DNA of 64,000 bases from Viridilinea sp964592425 (GTDB lineage: Bacteria; Chloroflexota; Chloroflexia; Chloroflexales; Chloroflexaceae): contig CAZQCG010000007.1 of the NCBI GenBank assembly GCA_964592425.1, forward strand, positions 86,568-150,567, in the 5' to 3' direction. The notes under the pieces are model-generated. The model was not told the origin of the DNA and made no database searches. It was given only the letters and a program-made list of their open reading frames with translations. Both the position numbers and the translations under genes were made by a program. Position 1 is the first letter of the stretch; every line of letters begins with the position of its first letter. This document shows positions 25,466-34,149 of this stretch, one piece after another.

Positions 25466-25740
25466 CGCTTCCCTAACAAAACGCCGCCCAACATGGCTCG
25501 CAGCGGACGTGTGGGATTCTGCGGCATTTTCAAGCATTTTTCTCGCTTCGAGTTTTTCCTGCTCCCAAAGTGAGTCCACGCCCGCCCACACGCAGGTAAC
25601 GCAAAACGTTAGCCGACTATCGTACCATACCGCTTTCTAAGAAACGAAACAGATGTACTTGCTTTAGGTGTGATTCTTTGCTATGATACTCAAGATACGA
25701 CCTGCGACAGCGTTGCCCAGGATCGCCAGGAGGAAGAGGT

Positions 25741-26376
25741 ATGACTGCGCAACCAAAGCCGTTCATGACCGAAGAACTGTATCTTGCGCAAGAACGTCGC
25801 AGTACCATCAAGCATGAATATTATGCGGGCACCGTGTATGCCATGGCGGGGGCAAGCGAGCAGCATAATATCATCGCCCTCAATATCGCCGCAGCCCTGC
25901 ATACCCACCTCCGCGGGCGCTCGTGCCGCGCCTATCCGAGTGACATGCGGGTAAAAGTCATCAAAACGGGACTGAATACCTATCCTGATTTTACCATTGT
26001 GTGTGGTCAGTCCCAGTTTACGGATCCCGTCAAGCGGGATACCGTAATCAATCCAACCGTCATTATCGAGATCTTATCGCCATCAACGGAGCGCTACGAT
26101 CGGGGTATGAAATTCCAGCATTACCGCACGATCACCTCGCTGCAAGAATACATTCTCATCGCACAAGACAAACACTATGTCGAGCGCTTTGTCCGTCATG
26201 AACAGAATGAATGGGTTTTTTCTGAGGCTATTGGGCTTGAAGCGATTATTCCGATCACCTCAATTCAGGGATCATTGGCCTTGCAAGCTATCTATGAGCA
26301 AGTCAGCTTCATTCCCGAAATCGTGCCAGGTATTACGCGCGATGTGCCAGAAGAGGAAGATCAGCCGGGGGTGTAA
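25741..26376 (+). CDS. Uma2-family (DUF820) putative endonuclease
   Basis: The 211-residue product has the restriction-endonuclease-like Uma2 pattern: KHEYYAGTVYAMAGASEQHN near the start, YPSDMRVKV, TYPDFTIVCG (catalytic Asp), PTVIIEILSPSTERYDRG (catalytic Glu and Ser-Pro-Ser), KFQHYRTITSLQEYILI and VERF. Members are abundant in cyanobacteria and Chloroflexota and are often mobile, but their biological role is not established. AGGAGGAAGAGG precedes the ATG. It stands alone between a transposase scrap and the cobalamin gene and is slightly more AT-rich than its neighbours, consistent with transfer. Confidence 0.9.
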   Translation: MTAQPKPFMTEELYLAQERRSTIKHEYYAGTVYAMAGASEQHNIIALNIAAALHTHLRGRSCRAYPSDMRVKVIKTGLNTYPDFTIVCGQSQFTDPVKRDTVINPTVIIEILSPSTERYDRGMKFQHYRTITSLQEYILIAQDKHYVERFVRHEQNEWVFSEAIGLEAIIPITSIQGSLALQAIYEQVSFIPEIVPGITRDVPEEEDQPGV

Positions 26377-26624
26377 GGTGTGTTCTGTTGATATCTGCCG
26401 AACTGACGACGTAGGTGACGGAGCATCAGGACGCAATTGAACGAGAGGAACGAGTGCTGCTCTTTGACGAGACCTTCCCCAAGCTGGGGAAACGGATCGA
26501 TAGCCTGGGGGTGGTCATCTGTGCGTACATACCCTGTTGGAATTGGCCGTGACGGAAGGGACGCCCCTCACCCTCTCAATGTGTGCTTGGGGGGCTGATC
26601 GAATTGCGCTGAAGATGCTCGTTA

Positions 26625-27173
26625 CTAGCTCTGGCGCGGGCTTGCCCAGGGCACATCGGCGGTGCTGGCCTGGGCGTTGGCGGCGCGGGCGGCCACAAAG
26701 AGCAGATCCGAGAGCCGGTTGAGGTAGATCAAAACAAACGGGCTGATCGGCTCGGCCTGGGCCAGACTGACTACCCAGCGCTCGGCGCGGCGACAGATGG
26801 TGCGGGCGAGGTGTAGGTAGGCGGCACCAGGACTGCCACCGGGCAGGATAAACTGGCGCAATGGCTCAAGCCCGCCTTCCAGTTGGTCGATGGCTGCCTC
26901 AAGCTGCGCCACCTCCCCTGCCCCGATCCGCGGGATATGGACACTCTCGCCAGGGGTCGCCAGGTCTGCCCCCACTACAAAGAGTTGGTTCTGCACCTCG
27001 GCCAGTAGCGCGTCAAGTTCGGCAGTGAGCCCACTGGCGCGTGCCAGCCCCAGGGCTGCGTTACATTCGTCGGTGGTGCCGTAGGCGTGAACCCGCAGGG
27101 CGTCTTTGGCTACCCGCTGACCCCCAAACAGCCCCGTCTCGCCGCTGTCGCCGGTGCGTGTGTAGATCTTCAC
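26625..27173 (-). CDS. Cob(I)alamin adenosyltransferase, PduO type
   Basis: The 182-residue product transfers the 5'-deoxyadenosyl group of ATP to cob(I)alamin, making coenzyme B12. The PduO/MMAB signature is clear: KIYTRTGDSGETGLFGGQRV at the start (ATP site), YGTTDECNAALG, then FILPGGSPGAAYLHLARTICRRAER and YLNRLSDLLFVAAR. The start is GTG 27173 with GAAGGAAG upstream. It is a single gene, divergent from the acyltransferase; no corrinoid biosynthesis genes adjoin, so it probably serves salvage or assists B12-dependent enzymes elsewhere. Confidence 0.95.
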   Translation of the reverse strand: MKIYTRTGDSGETGLFGGQRVAKDALRVHAYGTTDECNAALGLARASGLTAELDALLAEVQNQLFVVGADLATPGESVHIPRIGAGEVAQLEAAIDQLEGGLEPLRQFILPGGSPGAAYLHLARTICRRAERWVVSLAQAEPISPFVLIYLNRLSDLLFVAARAANAQASTADVPWASPRQS

Positions 27174-27416
27174 CCGCTTCTTCCTTCTTTACTATGCAGC
27201 TTCTGCTGATTGGTTGCTGAAAACGCGATCCCTGAAAGCCCCTCCGGGCATTATAGGCTGAAAAGAGTGCCGCTGTGCGGTATACTAGCTTATACTAGTT
27301 CTCCTTGGCATACTGCATACCGTTCTGGCTTGCGCTGCGTCGCAAGGCCGTGCCTGCCAGGCCAGAAGCCAGGTTGGTATGCTCAGCTTGCGTGGGTAGC
27401 AGAGGATCGTTTGTGT

Positions 27417-27962
27417 ATGTTCGATGGTGTCGATGCTTCGCAAACTCCCTTGGAGTTGGACGCTGCTGTGGTAGGGCGTAAGGCCCGCCTGCGCCATAGC
27501 CCTGTACCAGGCCCCCGCAGCGCCCTCTGGTACTATCCCCAGCTTGCCGGTGGCTATCGGCGCGTTGCCCGTAATGCGGCGCTTATTCAACTGGCTCGTT
27601 ATACGCCCTTCCTGCCGCTCAAAAATGCGCTCTATCGCCTGATCGGTATGCAGGTCGCCCCCCATGCCACCATTGGCCTGATGGTCATGTTCGACATCTT
27701 CTTCCCTGAAGCGATCAGCCTTGGCGAAGATTGTGTGATCGGCTATAACTCGACCATCCTTTGCCACGAGGTCACCCGCCACGCGTGGTGGCACGGGCCG
27801 GTGCGGATCGAGCCTGATGTGACTATCGGTGCAAATTCGACCATCCTGCCCGGCGTCGTGATTGGCGCTGGTGCGGTTGTCTCGGCGATGAGCCTGGTCA
27901 ATCGTGATGTCGCTCCGGGTGCCTTTGTCGGCGGTGTGCCGATTCGCCCCCTGCGTTCCTAA
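27417..27962 (+). CDS. Hexapeptide-repeat acyltransferase (left-handed beta-helix)
   Basis: The 181-residue product ends in a left-handed beta-helix of the LacA/maltose O-acetyltransferase kind: ATIGLMVMFDIFFPEAISLGEDCVIGYNSTI followed by VRIEPDVTIGANSTILPGVVIGAGAVV and GGVPIRPL. Such enzymes move acetyl or other acyl groups from acyl-CoA to sugars or similar acceptors. The N-terminal ~70 residues are helical and unassigned. ATG 27417 is proposed because the upstream part of the frame is non-conserved in character and GAGGA lies 10 bases before it; translation could start further upstream. The DUF1405 gene follows after 21 bases. Confidence 0.82.
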   Translation: MFDGVDASQTPLELDAAVVGRKARLRHSPVPGPRSALWYYPQLAGGYRRVARNAALIQLARYTPFLPLKNALYRLIGMQVAPHATIGLMVMFDIFFPEAISLGEDCVIGYNSTILCHEVTRHAWWHGPVRIEPDVTIGANSTILPGVVIGAGAVVSAMSLVNRDVAPGAFVGGVPIRPLRS

Positions 27963-27983
27963 ACTCGCTACTTATCCAAGAAG

Positions 27984-28610
27984 ATGATCCTTACTCTGCT
28001 TGACACAATCCTGAATGTTATTCTCAAGCGCCCGTTGCTCTTCTGGGCCTGTATGTTCGCTAACGCAGTTGGCGTCGTCTGGGGCGGCTGGATCTGGTAC
28101 GGGCCGCAACTTGCTGCCGCGCCAGCCTGGGCCTGGCTCTTCATCCCCGATTGTCCCCTGGCTGCCTTCTGGGCCAGCCTGGCCCTGATCGGCCTCTACT
28201 ATGGGCGGCAGTGGAGTTGGTTCAACGCCTTCGCTGCCTTCGCCTGTCTCAAGTACGGCCTCTGGACGGTCGGCTTCTGGTTGCGCCATTGGAGCCAGGT
28301 CGGCTTTGTCGATGGATTCTGGCCACTCGAACTGATGCTCTTTGTCACCCATCTTGGCCTGACCTGCGAGGGTTTGCTGCTGGCGCTGCGCATCGGGCCG
28401 CTCAGTCTGCCTGCGCGCCTCACCGTGATCAGTTGGTACCTCTTGTCGATCTTCGTCGATTATGGCCTTGGGCACCACCCACCACTCACCCCGGCTGTGC
28501 CGCTGAGCTTTGTCTTCTGGCTCGCCACCCTGCTGACGACAGCGATTGGGGTTGCCTTGCTGCTACTGCCCGCCCACTTGCCCCTGCCTGGCCGTGCGTA
28601 TGCATCCTAA
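27984..28610 (+). CDS. DUF1405 (YpjA-like) integral membrane protein
   Basis: The 208-residue product has about six membrane helices and the DUF1405 landmarks: NAVGVVWGGWIWYGPQL, WLFIPDCPLAAFWASL, FNAFAAFACLKYGLWT and WPLELMLFVTHLGLTCEGLLL, ending YLLSIFVDYGLGHHP. The family is represented by B. subtilis YpjA and has no known function. It follows the acyltransferase by 21 bases and is probably co-transcribed. Length is normal. Confidence 0.88.
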   Translation: MILTLLDTILNVILKRPLLFWACMFANAVGVVWGGWIWYGPQLAAAPAWAWLFIPDCPLAAFWASLALIGLYYGRQWSWFNAFAAFACLKYGLWTVGFWLRHWSQVGFVDGFWPLELMLFVTHLGLTCEGLLLALRIGPLSLPARLTVISWYLLSIFVDYGLGHHPPLTPAVPLSFVFWLATLLTTAIGVALLLLPAHLPLPGRAYAS

Positions 28611-28706
28611 CCTCCACCCCTCTCCCGCCGCAAAAGCCTCAGCCTGCCGCGTTTAAGAAGTGCGCAGCCTGCATCGATTCGGCTTCTTCTAGCGAATGAG
28701 ATAGCT

Positions 28707-31226
28707 ATGGTCAATCAGCCTGGCCCGACGGTAGAGGCCCCGACCTCCGATCATATGAAGCAGTTGCATGAGTTGCACACCGCAGCCAACCAACTCGTCC
28801 ACTTCAGTGAGCTCTTCCTGCAAGATCCTGCTTTTCAGTCTGAAGGCCCCTTCGGCTCATTTGCCGGGGTGCTGGCGATCAGCAAGCGGGTGTTGGAACT
28901 GGTTCGCGCCCGCTTCGGCGCTGACGAAAGCCCGTCGAGCAAGGCCGAGTTGGTCGAACTACATACGCAGATGATGCCGCACTTGCACCAGATCATCCAT
29001 CGCTGTGAGCATCTGGCGACCATCGCCGAGTACGATGGGCCGGCTGCCTATGTCCCTGAGCTATTGAAGATTGTCGGCGCAGCCGCCCATCTCAGCGATC
29101 TGGCCGCCGGGACGGCCAGTACTGGCAGTACTGCGGCCACCTCACTTGCCACAGGCGATAACGCCGGGGGAGCGCAAGCTTGGCTTTCGAGCGTAGCCGG
29201 GGGTAAGGTCTTGATTGTTGATGACAATCAGACCAATCGCGATCTGCTGGATCGTCAGCTTGAGCGCCTCGGTTATACCACCGCTCATGCCAGTGGCGGC
29301 CATGAGGCTCTCGAACTCTTGCGCTCGCAACCCTTCGACTTGGTGCTGCTCGATATCGTGATGAACGACCTGAGCGGCTATGATGTGCTCACTGCGATTC
29401 GTGCCGAGCCGACCCTGGAGCATGTCTCGGTGATCGTGCTGGCTCCGGTGGAGAATACGCGCAGTGTGGTGCGTGCGGTTGAGCTGGGTGCCGATGATTA
29501 TGTGCCGAAGCCTTTCGACCTGGTGCTGCTGCGGGCACGCATCAGCGCCTGCCTCTTCAAGAAACACCTGCACGAGCTTGAAGTCAATTATGTGCGGCGG
29601 ATTGAGGACGAGAAGCGCCGCGCCGATCACCTGCTCAATGCGGTCATTCCGCTTGGGGTGGCCCTCAGTGTCGAAAAAGATTTTAACCTGCTGTTGGAAA
29701 AGATTGTCCTCAAGGCCCAGGAGTTGACCCGTGCTGAGGGCGGGACGCTCTATCTGCGCACCGAGGAAGATATTTTGCGCTTCATGATCGTGCGCAACCC
29801 GCTACTCGACATTGCCATGGGTGGGGCCAGTGGCACAGATATTCCCTTTCCACCCCTGCGCCTCTACGATGAGAAGAGTGGTGCGCCACTGCTCAACTAT
29901 GTGGTGATCCACGCGGCGATTAGCGGCAAGACGATCAATATTGCCGATGCTTACGATGCTGAGGACTACGATTTCTCCGGCACGCGCGAGTTCGATCTGG
30001 GGACGGGGTATCGCACCACTTCGGTCTTGAACATCCCCCTGCGTGATGGCCTCGGGCGGGTGATCGGTGTTTTGCAGCTGATCAATGCCCGTAATGAGAA
30101 GGGGCAGATCATCGCCTTCGATGAGGTGGCGGTGCAGATGATCGAGTCGCTCAGCGCTCTGGCTGCCGCTGCCCTCGCGGCCTACACCCGTGAGGAGCAA
30201 CTTCGTCAGGAGATCAGCAACCTCAGAATCGAGATCGACCACGTTAAGAAACAGCGCGAGGTCGAGGAGATCACCAGTTCACCCTACTTTGCCGCCATCC
30301 AGGAGCGTGTCCCTGAGCTACGTGGCGGCAAGAGCAGCCAGCCCCGCGCCCGCCCAGGCATCACCCGCACCAGTTTTGTTGTCAACAATCAGCAGATCGC
30401 TGCCCGTGAGCAGGGTACGGCTCGTGGGCGCCCCGTGCTCTTGATTCACGGCTGGTCCAGTTCATGGTACGCCCTCTCGCCGCTCATGAGCACGCTGGCT
30501 GATCGCCATCGCTGTATTGCGGTGGATCTGCCGGGCTACGGCGCTTCGCCACCCTTGCCCCAGCGTACCACGATTGATGCCTATGTTGACCTGCTGGCCG
30601 GACTGATCAGCCAGCTCAGCCCCGGCCTGCCCATCCCCGTGATCGGCCACTCCATGGGCGGGATGATCGCCCTCAGTCTGGCCCTGCGTTATCCCGATCT
30701 GCTTGATCGGATGATCCTGATCTGTCCGACCGTCAGCGGGCGGCTCTCTTTCTGGATCAATAGCTTTGTCTCGACCCTCACGATGTTCGAGCGCTCACCG
30801 CTTGGCGGGAGCATCCTCGCCCGGCTGGAGCTACCGATGCTGCGCCTGACCGACCGTTTGATGCGCCCGGCCTCCTTCGCCGACCGCACCGACATTTCGG
30901 AAGCCGACTATCACCGCTTCTGCACTGATGCCCGCCAGCCTGGGCAGGGCCGCATCCGTGCCGAGTGCTTCACAGCTATGCGTATGCACAGCCTCGACGG
31001 GGATCTGGCGCAGATCAAGACGCCTGCCCTGGTGATCTGGGGCATGGAAGACCATACCGTGCCTCTACGTGACGCCAGTATGATCGCTGAGCAATGGCCC
31101 GCTGCCGAGCTACGGGTGTTGCCTGGCGCCGGGCACTGGCCTCAGTTCGAGGCCCCCGAACCGACCCGGCGCTACGTGCGCGCTTTTCTCAGCACCCCCA
31201 CCAAGCTCTTGCGCAGCCAGCTGTAG
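28707..31226 (+). CDS. Response-regulator receiver / GAF / alpha-beta hydrolase fusion protein
   Basis: The 839-residue product joins four parts. Residues ~1-150 are helical and resemble a dimerisation module. Residues ~165-285 are a REC domain: VLIVDDNQTN, phosphoacceptor Asp216 in LVLLDIVMND, and the KPF lysine. Residues ~310-490 are a GAF domain, then a coiled linker ending SNLRIEIDHVKKQREVEEI. Residues ~555-835 are an alpha/beta hydrolase with LIHGWSSSW oxyanion loop, nucleophile Ser649 in GHSMGG, Asp782 in WGMEDHTVP and His810 in GAGHWPQFE. The catalytic triad and REC site are both intact, so phosphorylation or GAF ligand could gate an esterase- or lipase-like output. The substrate is unknown. 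No kinase gene adjoins. Confidence 0.9.
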   Translation: MVNQPGPTVEAPTSDHMKQLHELHTAANQLVHFSELFLQDPAFQSEGPFGSFAGVLAISKRVLELVRARFGADESPSSKAELVELHTQMMPHLHQIIHRCEHLATIAEYDGPAAYVPELLKIVGAAAHLSDLAAGTASTGSTAATSLATGDNAGGAQAWLSSVAGGKVLIVDDNQTNRDLLDRQLERLGYTTAHASGGHEALELLRSQPFDLVLLDIVMNDLSGYDVLTAIRAEPTLEHVSVIVLAPVENTRSVVRAVELGADDYVPKPFDLVLLRARISACLFKKHLHELEVNYVRRIEDEKRRADHLLNAVIPLGVALSVEKDFNLLLEKIVLKAQELTRAEGGTLYLRTEEDILRFMIVRNPLLDIAMGGASGTDIPFPPLRLYDEKSGAPLLNYVVIHAAISGKTINIADAYDAEDYDFSGTREFDLGTGYRTTSVLNIPLRDGLGRVIGVLQLINARNEKGQIIAFDEVAVQMIESLSALAAAALAAYTREEQLRQEISNLRIEIDHVKKQREVEEITSSPYFAAIQERVPELRGGKSSQPRARPGITRTSFVVNNQQIAAREQGTARGRPVLLIHGWSSSWYALSPLMSTLADRHRCIAVDLPGYGASPPLPQRTTIDAYVDLLAGLISQLSPGLPIPVIGHSMGGMIALSLALRYPDLLDRMILICPTVSGRLSFWINSFVSTLTMFERSPLGGSILARLELPMLRLTDRLMRPASFADRTDISEADYHRFCTDARQPGQGRIRAECFTAMRMHSLDGDLAQIKTPALVIWGMEDHTVPLRDASMIAEQWPAAELRVLPGAGHWPQFEAPEPTRRYVRAFLSTPTKLLRSQL

Positions 31227-31248
31227 AGAAGCGCTTGCCAGCCCCAGG

Positions 31249-31365
31249 CTATCCAGCAAAGACGCTGCGGCGGGGCATCTTAACAACCCAGCGGTATAGC
31301 TCGGATGGGTCACTTGCTATGCTCGGCACCATAGCGGGGAGCGCGAGGGGCGCAGCCCCACTCAG
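31249..31365 (-). pseudogene. Remnant of a phosphonate ABC permease (PhnE-like)
   Basis: In a frame different from the phnC remnant, the minus strand reads LALPAMVPSIASDPSELYRW and then VVKMPRRSVFAG, a stop codon, then PGAG. This resembles the EAA-type loop of PhnE permeases (ALPQ.LP...LYRWE...R...VLG.VGAGG). It directly follows the truncated phnC, has no start codon and is interrupted by a stop. The match is short, so confidence is moderate. Confidence 0.45.
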
Positions 31366-31760
31366 AAAAACCTCACTGCCTCGCGTTTCTCGTCTTCGCT
31401 GTAGAGGCCAAGGACGCCCTGGATGAGTCCTTTGTAGCCGAGTCGACCATGTAGCACATTCTCGATCACACTCAGACGGTTGACCAGGTTGTAGTGTTGG
31501 AAGATCATGCCAATCCGGGTGCGGTGGCGGCGCAGAGCACCGCCACGCAAGCCCGGTATGCTGACCCCCTCGAAGCGCACATCACCGCTGGAGATCTCCA
31601 CCAGCCGGTTCAGGCATCGCAGGAGGGTAGATTTTCCGGCACCCGACGGGCCGATAATGGCGACAAACTCGCCTGGTTGCACCGTGAAACTGATCTGATC
31701 CAGGGCCAGCGTCTCGTTACCGTAACGCTTGGTGAGAGCTTCAACCTCAAGTAGCGCCAT
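31362..31760 (-). pseudogene. phnC: Truncated phosphonate ABC transporter ATPase
   Basis: The 132 codons match the first half of PhnC closely: MALLEVEALTKRYGNETLAL, Walker A GPSGAGKST, LRCLNRLVE, the Q-loop region RIGMIFQHYNLVNRLSV, ENVLHGRLGYK and GLYSEDEKREA. The frame then stops after VRFF, before the ABC signature (LSGGQ), Walker B and switch histidine. Half an ABC ATPase cannot hydrolyse ATP in the normal way, so this is a pseudogene. It sits between phnI/phnD and phnE scraps, consistent with deletions through a phosphonate uptake operon. Confidence 0.85.
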
Positions 31761-31831
31761 CGTTTACGCCTCCTTTATCCCTGGTAGCGTAACCCGGCCC
31801 CGTTATGTTACCGGAGCCGGGTTGCTGGCGA

Positions 31832-31981
31832 TCAGCGTAGTTCGCGGATCGGATCAAAGAAGGCATCCTCGACCTCGATCAGGTCAATCGCTTCACGGCT
31901 CAGGGGGGCGTGCAGGAGTTGGTGCAATTGTTCGGCATAGGTGATCGCGGCTTCACCACCGCGGGCAGCCACATAGGCCAT
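31832..31981 (-). pseudogene. Fused remnant: PhnI N-terminus joined to a probable PhnD C-terminus
   Basis: A 49-residue frame starts with MAYVAARGGEAAITYAEQL, which is the N-terminus of the C-P lyase subunit PhnI (normally 350 or more residues). It ends IEVEDAFFDPIRELR, which resembles the C-terminal tail of phosphonate-binding protein PhnD (..V.DADYDPIR.L). The start overlaps the phnH stop as TGATG, the normal phnH-phnI arrangement. A large deletion that removed most of phnI, any phnJ-phnL and most of phnD would create exactly this join. The PhnI part is fairly clear; the PhnD part is an inference. Confidence 0.6.
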
Positions 31982-32526
31982 CAATGCACCTCCACAAGCG
32001 TGGTGCGTGGCAGCCCAACCACCTGATCGTTGGCAATCAGCAGGAGATCCCAGCCAAGCGGATAGGTGATCGCGGCCCGTAGATCCAGGAACTGCGTGGG
32101 GATTCCGGCCACCCGTAGGTTGATCTGGCCAGCGATGCCCGGCCCAGTCAGGCTCAGACTCAGGCCGCTGCCGAGGGTGCAACCGATGAGCATTGTCGCA
32201 CCAAGATCCGGTTCAAGGTAGGTGCCGATCGGTGCTGCCGCCAGGCGATGCAGGCTGGCCTCATCAAGCTGAGGGTAGAATTGGTAGGCTGCACGCTCAG
32301 GTGGTAGGGCTCGCCCACCCGTGCGGGCCAGCCGTGCCCCCAGCGTCACATCAGGCGTAAAATAGCTCGTCTCCAGGTCGATCAGGGTCGCGCCTAGCAG
32401 GGCAAACGCTTCGACTCCTCCCAGCAAAAGGCGCTGGGGCCGTCCGGGGTAGCTGAGTGCCCAACGCATCGCCGTGAAGGCAGCATGCTGATGCGACTCG
32501 GAAAGGCTCATCACAGGCGTATGCAC
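31981..32526 (-). CDS. phnH: C-P lyase subunit PhnH
   Basis: The 181-residue product has PhnH features: an N-terminal F.AMRWALSYPGRPQRL helix, LGATLIDLETSYF, LIGCTLGSGLSLSLTGPGI, and YPLGWDLLLIANDQVVGLPRTTLVEV at the end. PhnH is part of the PhnGHIJ core that breaks carbon-phosphorus bonds. It looks complete, but its partners phnG and phnI are remnants and phnJ is absent here, so it probably has no function unless another locus supplies them. GTG 32526 follows GGGAG by 7 bases; an ATG at 32511 is an alternative. Confidence 0.85.
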   Translation of the reverse strand: MHTPVMSLSESHQHAAFTAMRWALSYPGRPQRLLLGGVEAFALLGATLIDLETSYFTPDVTLGARLARTGGRALPPERAAYQFYPQLDEASLHRLAAAPIGTYLEPDLGATMLIGCTLGSGLSLSLTGPGIAGQINLRVAGIPTQFLDLRAAITYPLGWDLLLIANDQVVGLPRTTLVEVH

Positions 32527-32548
32527 GGCACTTCTCCCGTGGCTATCT

Positions 32549-32703
32549 TCAGAAGGTCTCGAGATCCACATATGTCTGGGCTACCGCCTGCCGCAAGCCT
32601 TGCTCGCTCGTTGCAAGTATGTCGGCCTGAGCACGGACAAAAAGGTCTTCACAGCATCGGCATTCGCACGGCTCAGGATACTCAGCAGCTCAGCGTCGTT
32701 CAT
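32549..32703 (-). pseudogene. Remnant of phnG with internal deletion and frameshift
   Basis: MNDAELLSILSRANADAVKTF (start 32703) resembles the N-terminus of PhnG, but the frame soon stops at 32581. In another frame the same stretch continues AQADILATSEQGLRQAVAQT, then YVDLETF and stop (32549), which resembles the PhnG C-terminus (A.ATRVDFFT). The roughly 100 residues between are missing. The position directly before phnH is where phnG belongs. Both matches are short, so this call depends partly on gene order. Confidence 0.55.
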
Positions 32704-32925
32704 TGCCACACTACCCTCGGCGGTGGCCAGGCAGTTGCACCGGCCTGCTTCGACAGGCACTGATCCTACGCTACCAACGTTATCTGCTGATGAAGAATAG
32801 GTTAAGACATAGCTTGAAGTAAGCCTTTGCAGCAACGATCATGTTGTGCTATGCTGCCCGTCCTGATGTTCGCTGCAAGCGCTGCTGCGATCCGCCCTTA
32901 CCCCTGAATACACAGGAGTCCTGCG

Positions 32926-33810
32926 ATGGCAAAGCTCACCTTTGAGGTTGAGCCCGGCAGTACGCTCAAACTTGAGCGGTTCGACCCGCGCTATGCTGCG
33001 GGCCTCGAACGGGCTGTAGCTGAGGCCGAGTTTGCTCAGTTGACGACGGAGATCGACGAGTTGCAGGAGTTGCTCTTCGGGGCTGGCACCCACAGTCTGC
33101 TCATCGTTCTGCAAGGGATGGATACCAGCGGCAAAGACGGCACGGTGCGCAAGGTCTTCAGCCAGGTCTCACCCCTCGGGAGCCATGTCACCTCCTTTAA
33201 GGTGCCTACCGAAGAGGAGTTGGCCCACGATTTTCTCTGGCGTGTCCATCTGCGTGCCCCGGCCAAAGGTATGATCGGTATCTTTAACCGCTCGCACTAT
33301 GAAGATGTGCTGGTCGTGCGGGTACACCAGCTTGTGCCCGAAGCGGTCTGGCGCGCACGTTACCGCCAGATCAACGAGTTCGAGCGCACGCTCATCCAGA
33401 ATGGGACGATCATGCTCAAGTTCTTCCTCCATATCAGCCCGGAGGAGCAGGCTGAACGTTTACAGGAACGTGAGCAGGATGTCACCAAAGCCTGGAAGCT
33501 CTCGGCGGGCGATTGGCGCGAGCGGCAGTATTGGTCTGACTATATGGCCGCCTATGAGGAGGCTCTGAGTCAGTGCAGCACGGCGTATGTGCCCTGGCAG
33601 ATTGTGCCTGCCGACCGCAAGTGGTTCCGCAACTATGCCATTGCCCGCACCGTTGTCGAGACGCTGCGTGGCTACCGTGACGAGTGGCTGGAGCGCCTTG
33701 GCCGCATTGGCCAGGAGCGCCTTGCCGAGTTGCAAGCCTACCGCGCTGAGGTAAGCCCTGCCCAACCCCCGGAGCAGGAGAAGGGCGGCAAAGGCAAGCC
33801 GAGGGGCTAG
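32926..33810 (+). CDS. ppk2: Polyphosphate kinase 2 family protein
   Basis: The 294-residue product has Walker A GMDTSGKDGT (residues 64-73), the lid/Walker B region GIFNRSHYEDVLVVRVH, INEFERTLIQNG, KFFLHISPEEQAERLQER and WKLSAGDWRERQYWSDYMAAYE, all typical of PPK2. These enzymes move phosphate between polyphosphate and nucleotides (AMP, ADP or GDP), usually in the direction of nucleotide phosphorylation. The single-domain type is class I or III; the acceptor cannot be told from sequence. ATG 32926 lies in a good context after ACACAGGAGTCCTGCG. The neighbouring phosphonate locus is decayed, so shared regulation is doubtful. Confidence 0.95.
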   Translation: MAKLTFEVEPGSTLKLERFDPRYAAGLERAVAEAEFAQLTTEIDELQELLFGAGTHSLLIVLQGMDTSGKDGTVRKVFSQVSPLGSHVTSFKVPTEEELAHDFLWRVHLRAPAKGMIGIFNRSHYEDVLVVRVHQLVPEAVWRARYRQINEFERTLIQNGTIMLKFFLHISPEEQAERLQEREQDVTKAWKLSAGDWRERQYWSDYMAAYEEALSQCSTAYVPWQIVPADRKWFRNYAIARTVVETLRGYRDEWLERLGRIGQERLAELQAYRAEVSPAQPPEQEKGGKGKPRG

Positions 33811-33959
33811 GATCAGAATACTGTGCTGACAGGGTAATCCTGACCTGGCATACACAGTTTGCCTGCTACCTGCATGTCGCTTCCGGCATTATACTTAAGA
33901 CAATGTTCGTAACTGATTTATACATTAGTCTAAAGTGACACCACTGTGGTGTGCCGTAA

Positions 33960-34067
33960 GTCGATAATACAAGCGACTTCAGCCTCGGTGCGCTCCTGGT
34001 CTCGTTCGTCGGGGCGATCATTCTGCTGGCAATCGCCAATCTGGTTCGCCGCGGGACTGTTCGTTAG
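33960..34067 (+). pseudogene. C-terminal remnant of a GlsB/YeaQ/YmgE-type membrane protein
   Basis: An open stretch with no start codon reads NTSDFSLGALLVSFVGAIIL and LAIANLVRRGTVR, ending at TAG 34065-34067. Small GlsB/YeaQ/YmgE stress membrane proteins end in just this way (LGA.LVA..GAIILL.I..L.RR). The first two of the three expected membrane helices are missing; in-frame TAA at 33957-33959 lies directly upstream. It sits before a CsbD gene, another stress-response family. Confidence 0.6.
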
Positions 34068-34149
34068 CCCTGTTTGGCCTATACGATGGCGTAAACGATC
34101 ATACGGTGCCTGCAAACAGCAGGTGCATATTAGACGAGAGGAACTGATT

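Noticed and set aside
26415..26552. 45-codon frame starting GTG ACG GAG (TEHQDAIEREERVLLFDETF...)
   Set aside because: It has plausible amino-acid composition and could be a gene remnant, but no ribosome site or family could be recognised, so it is not listed as a gene.
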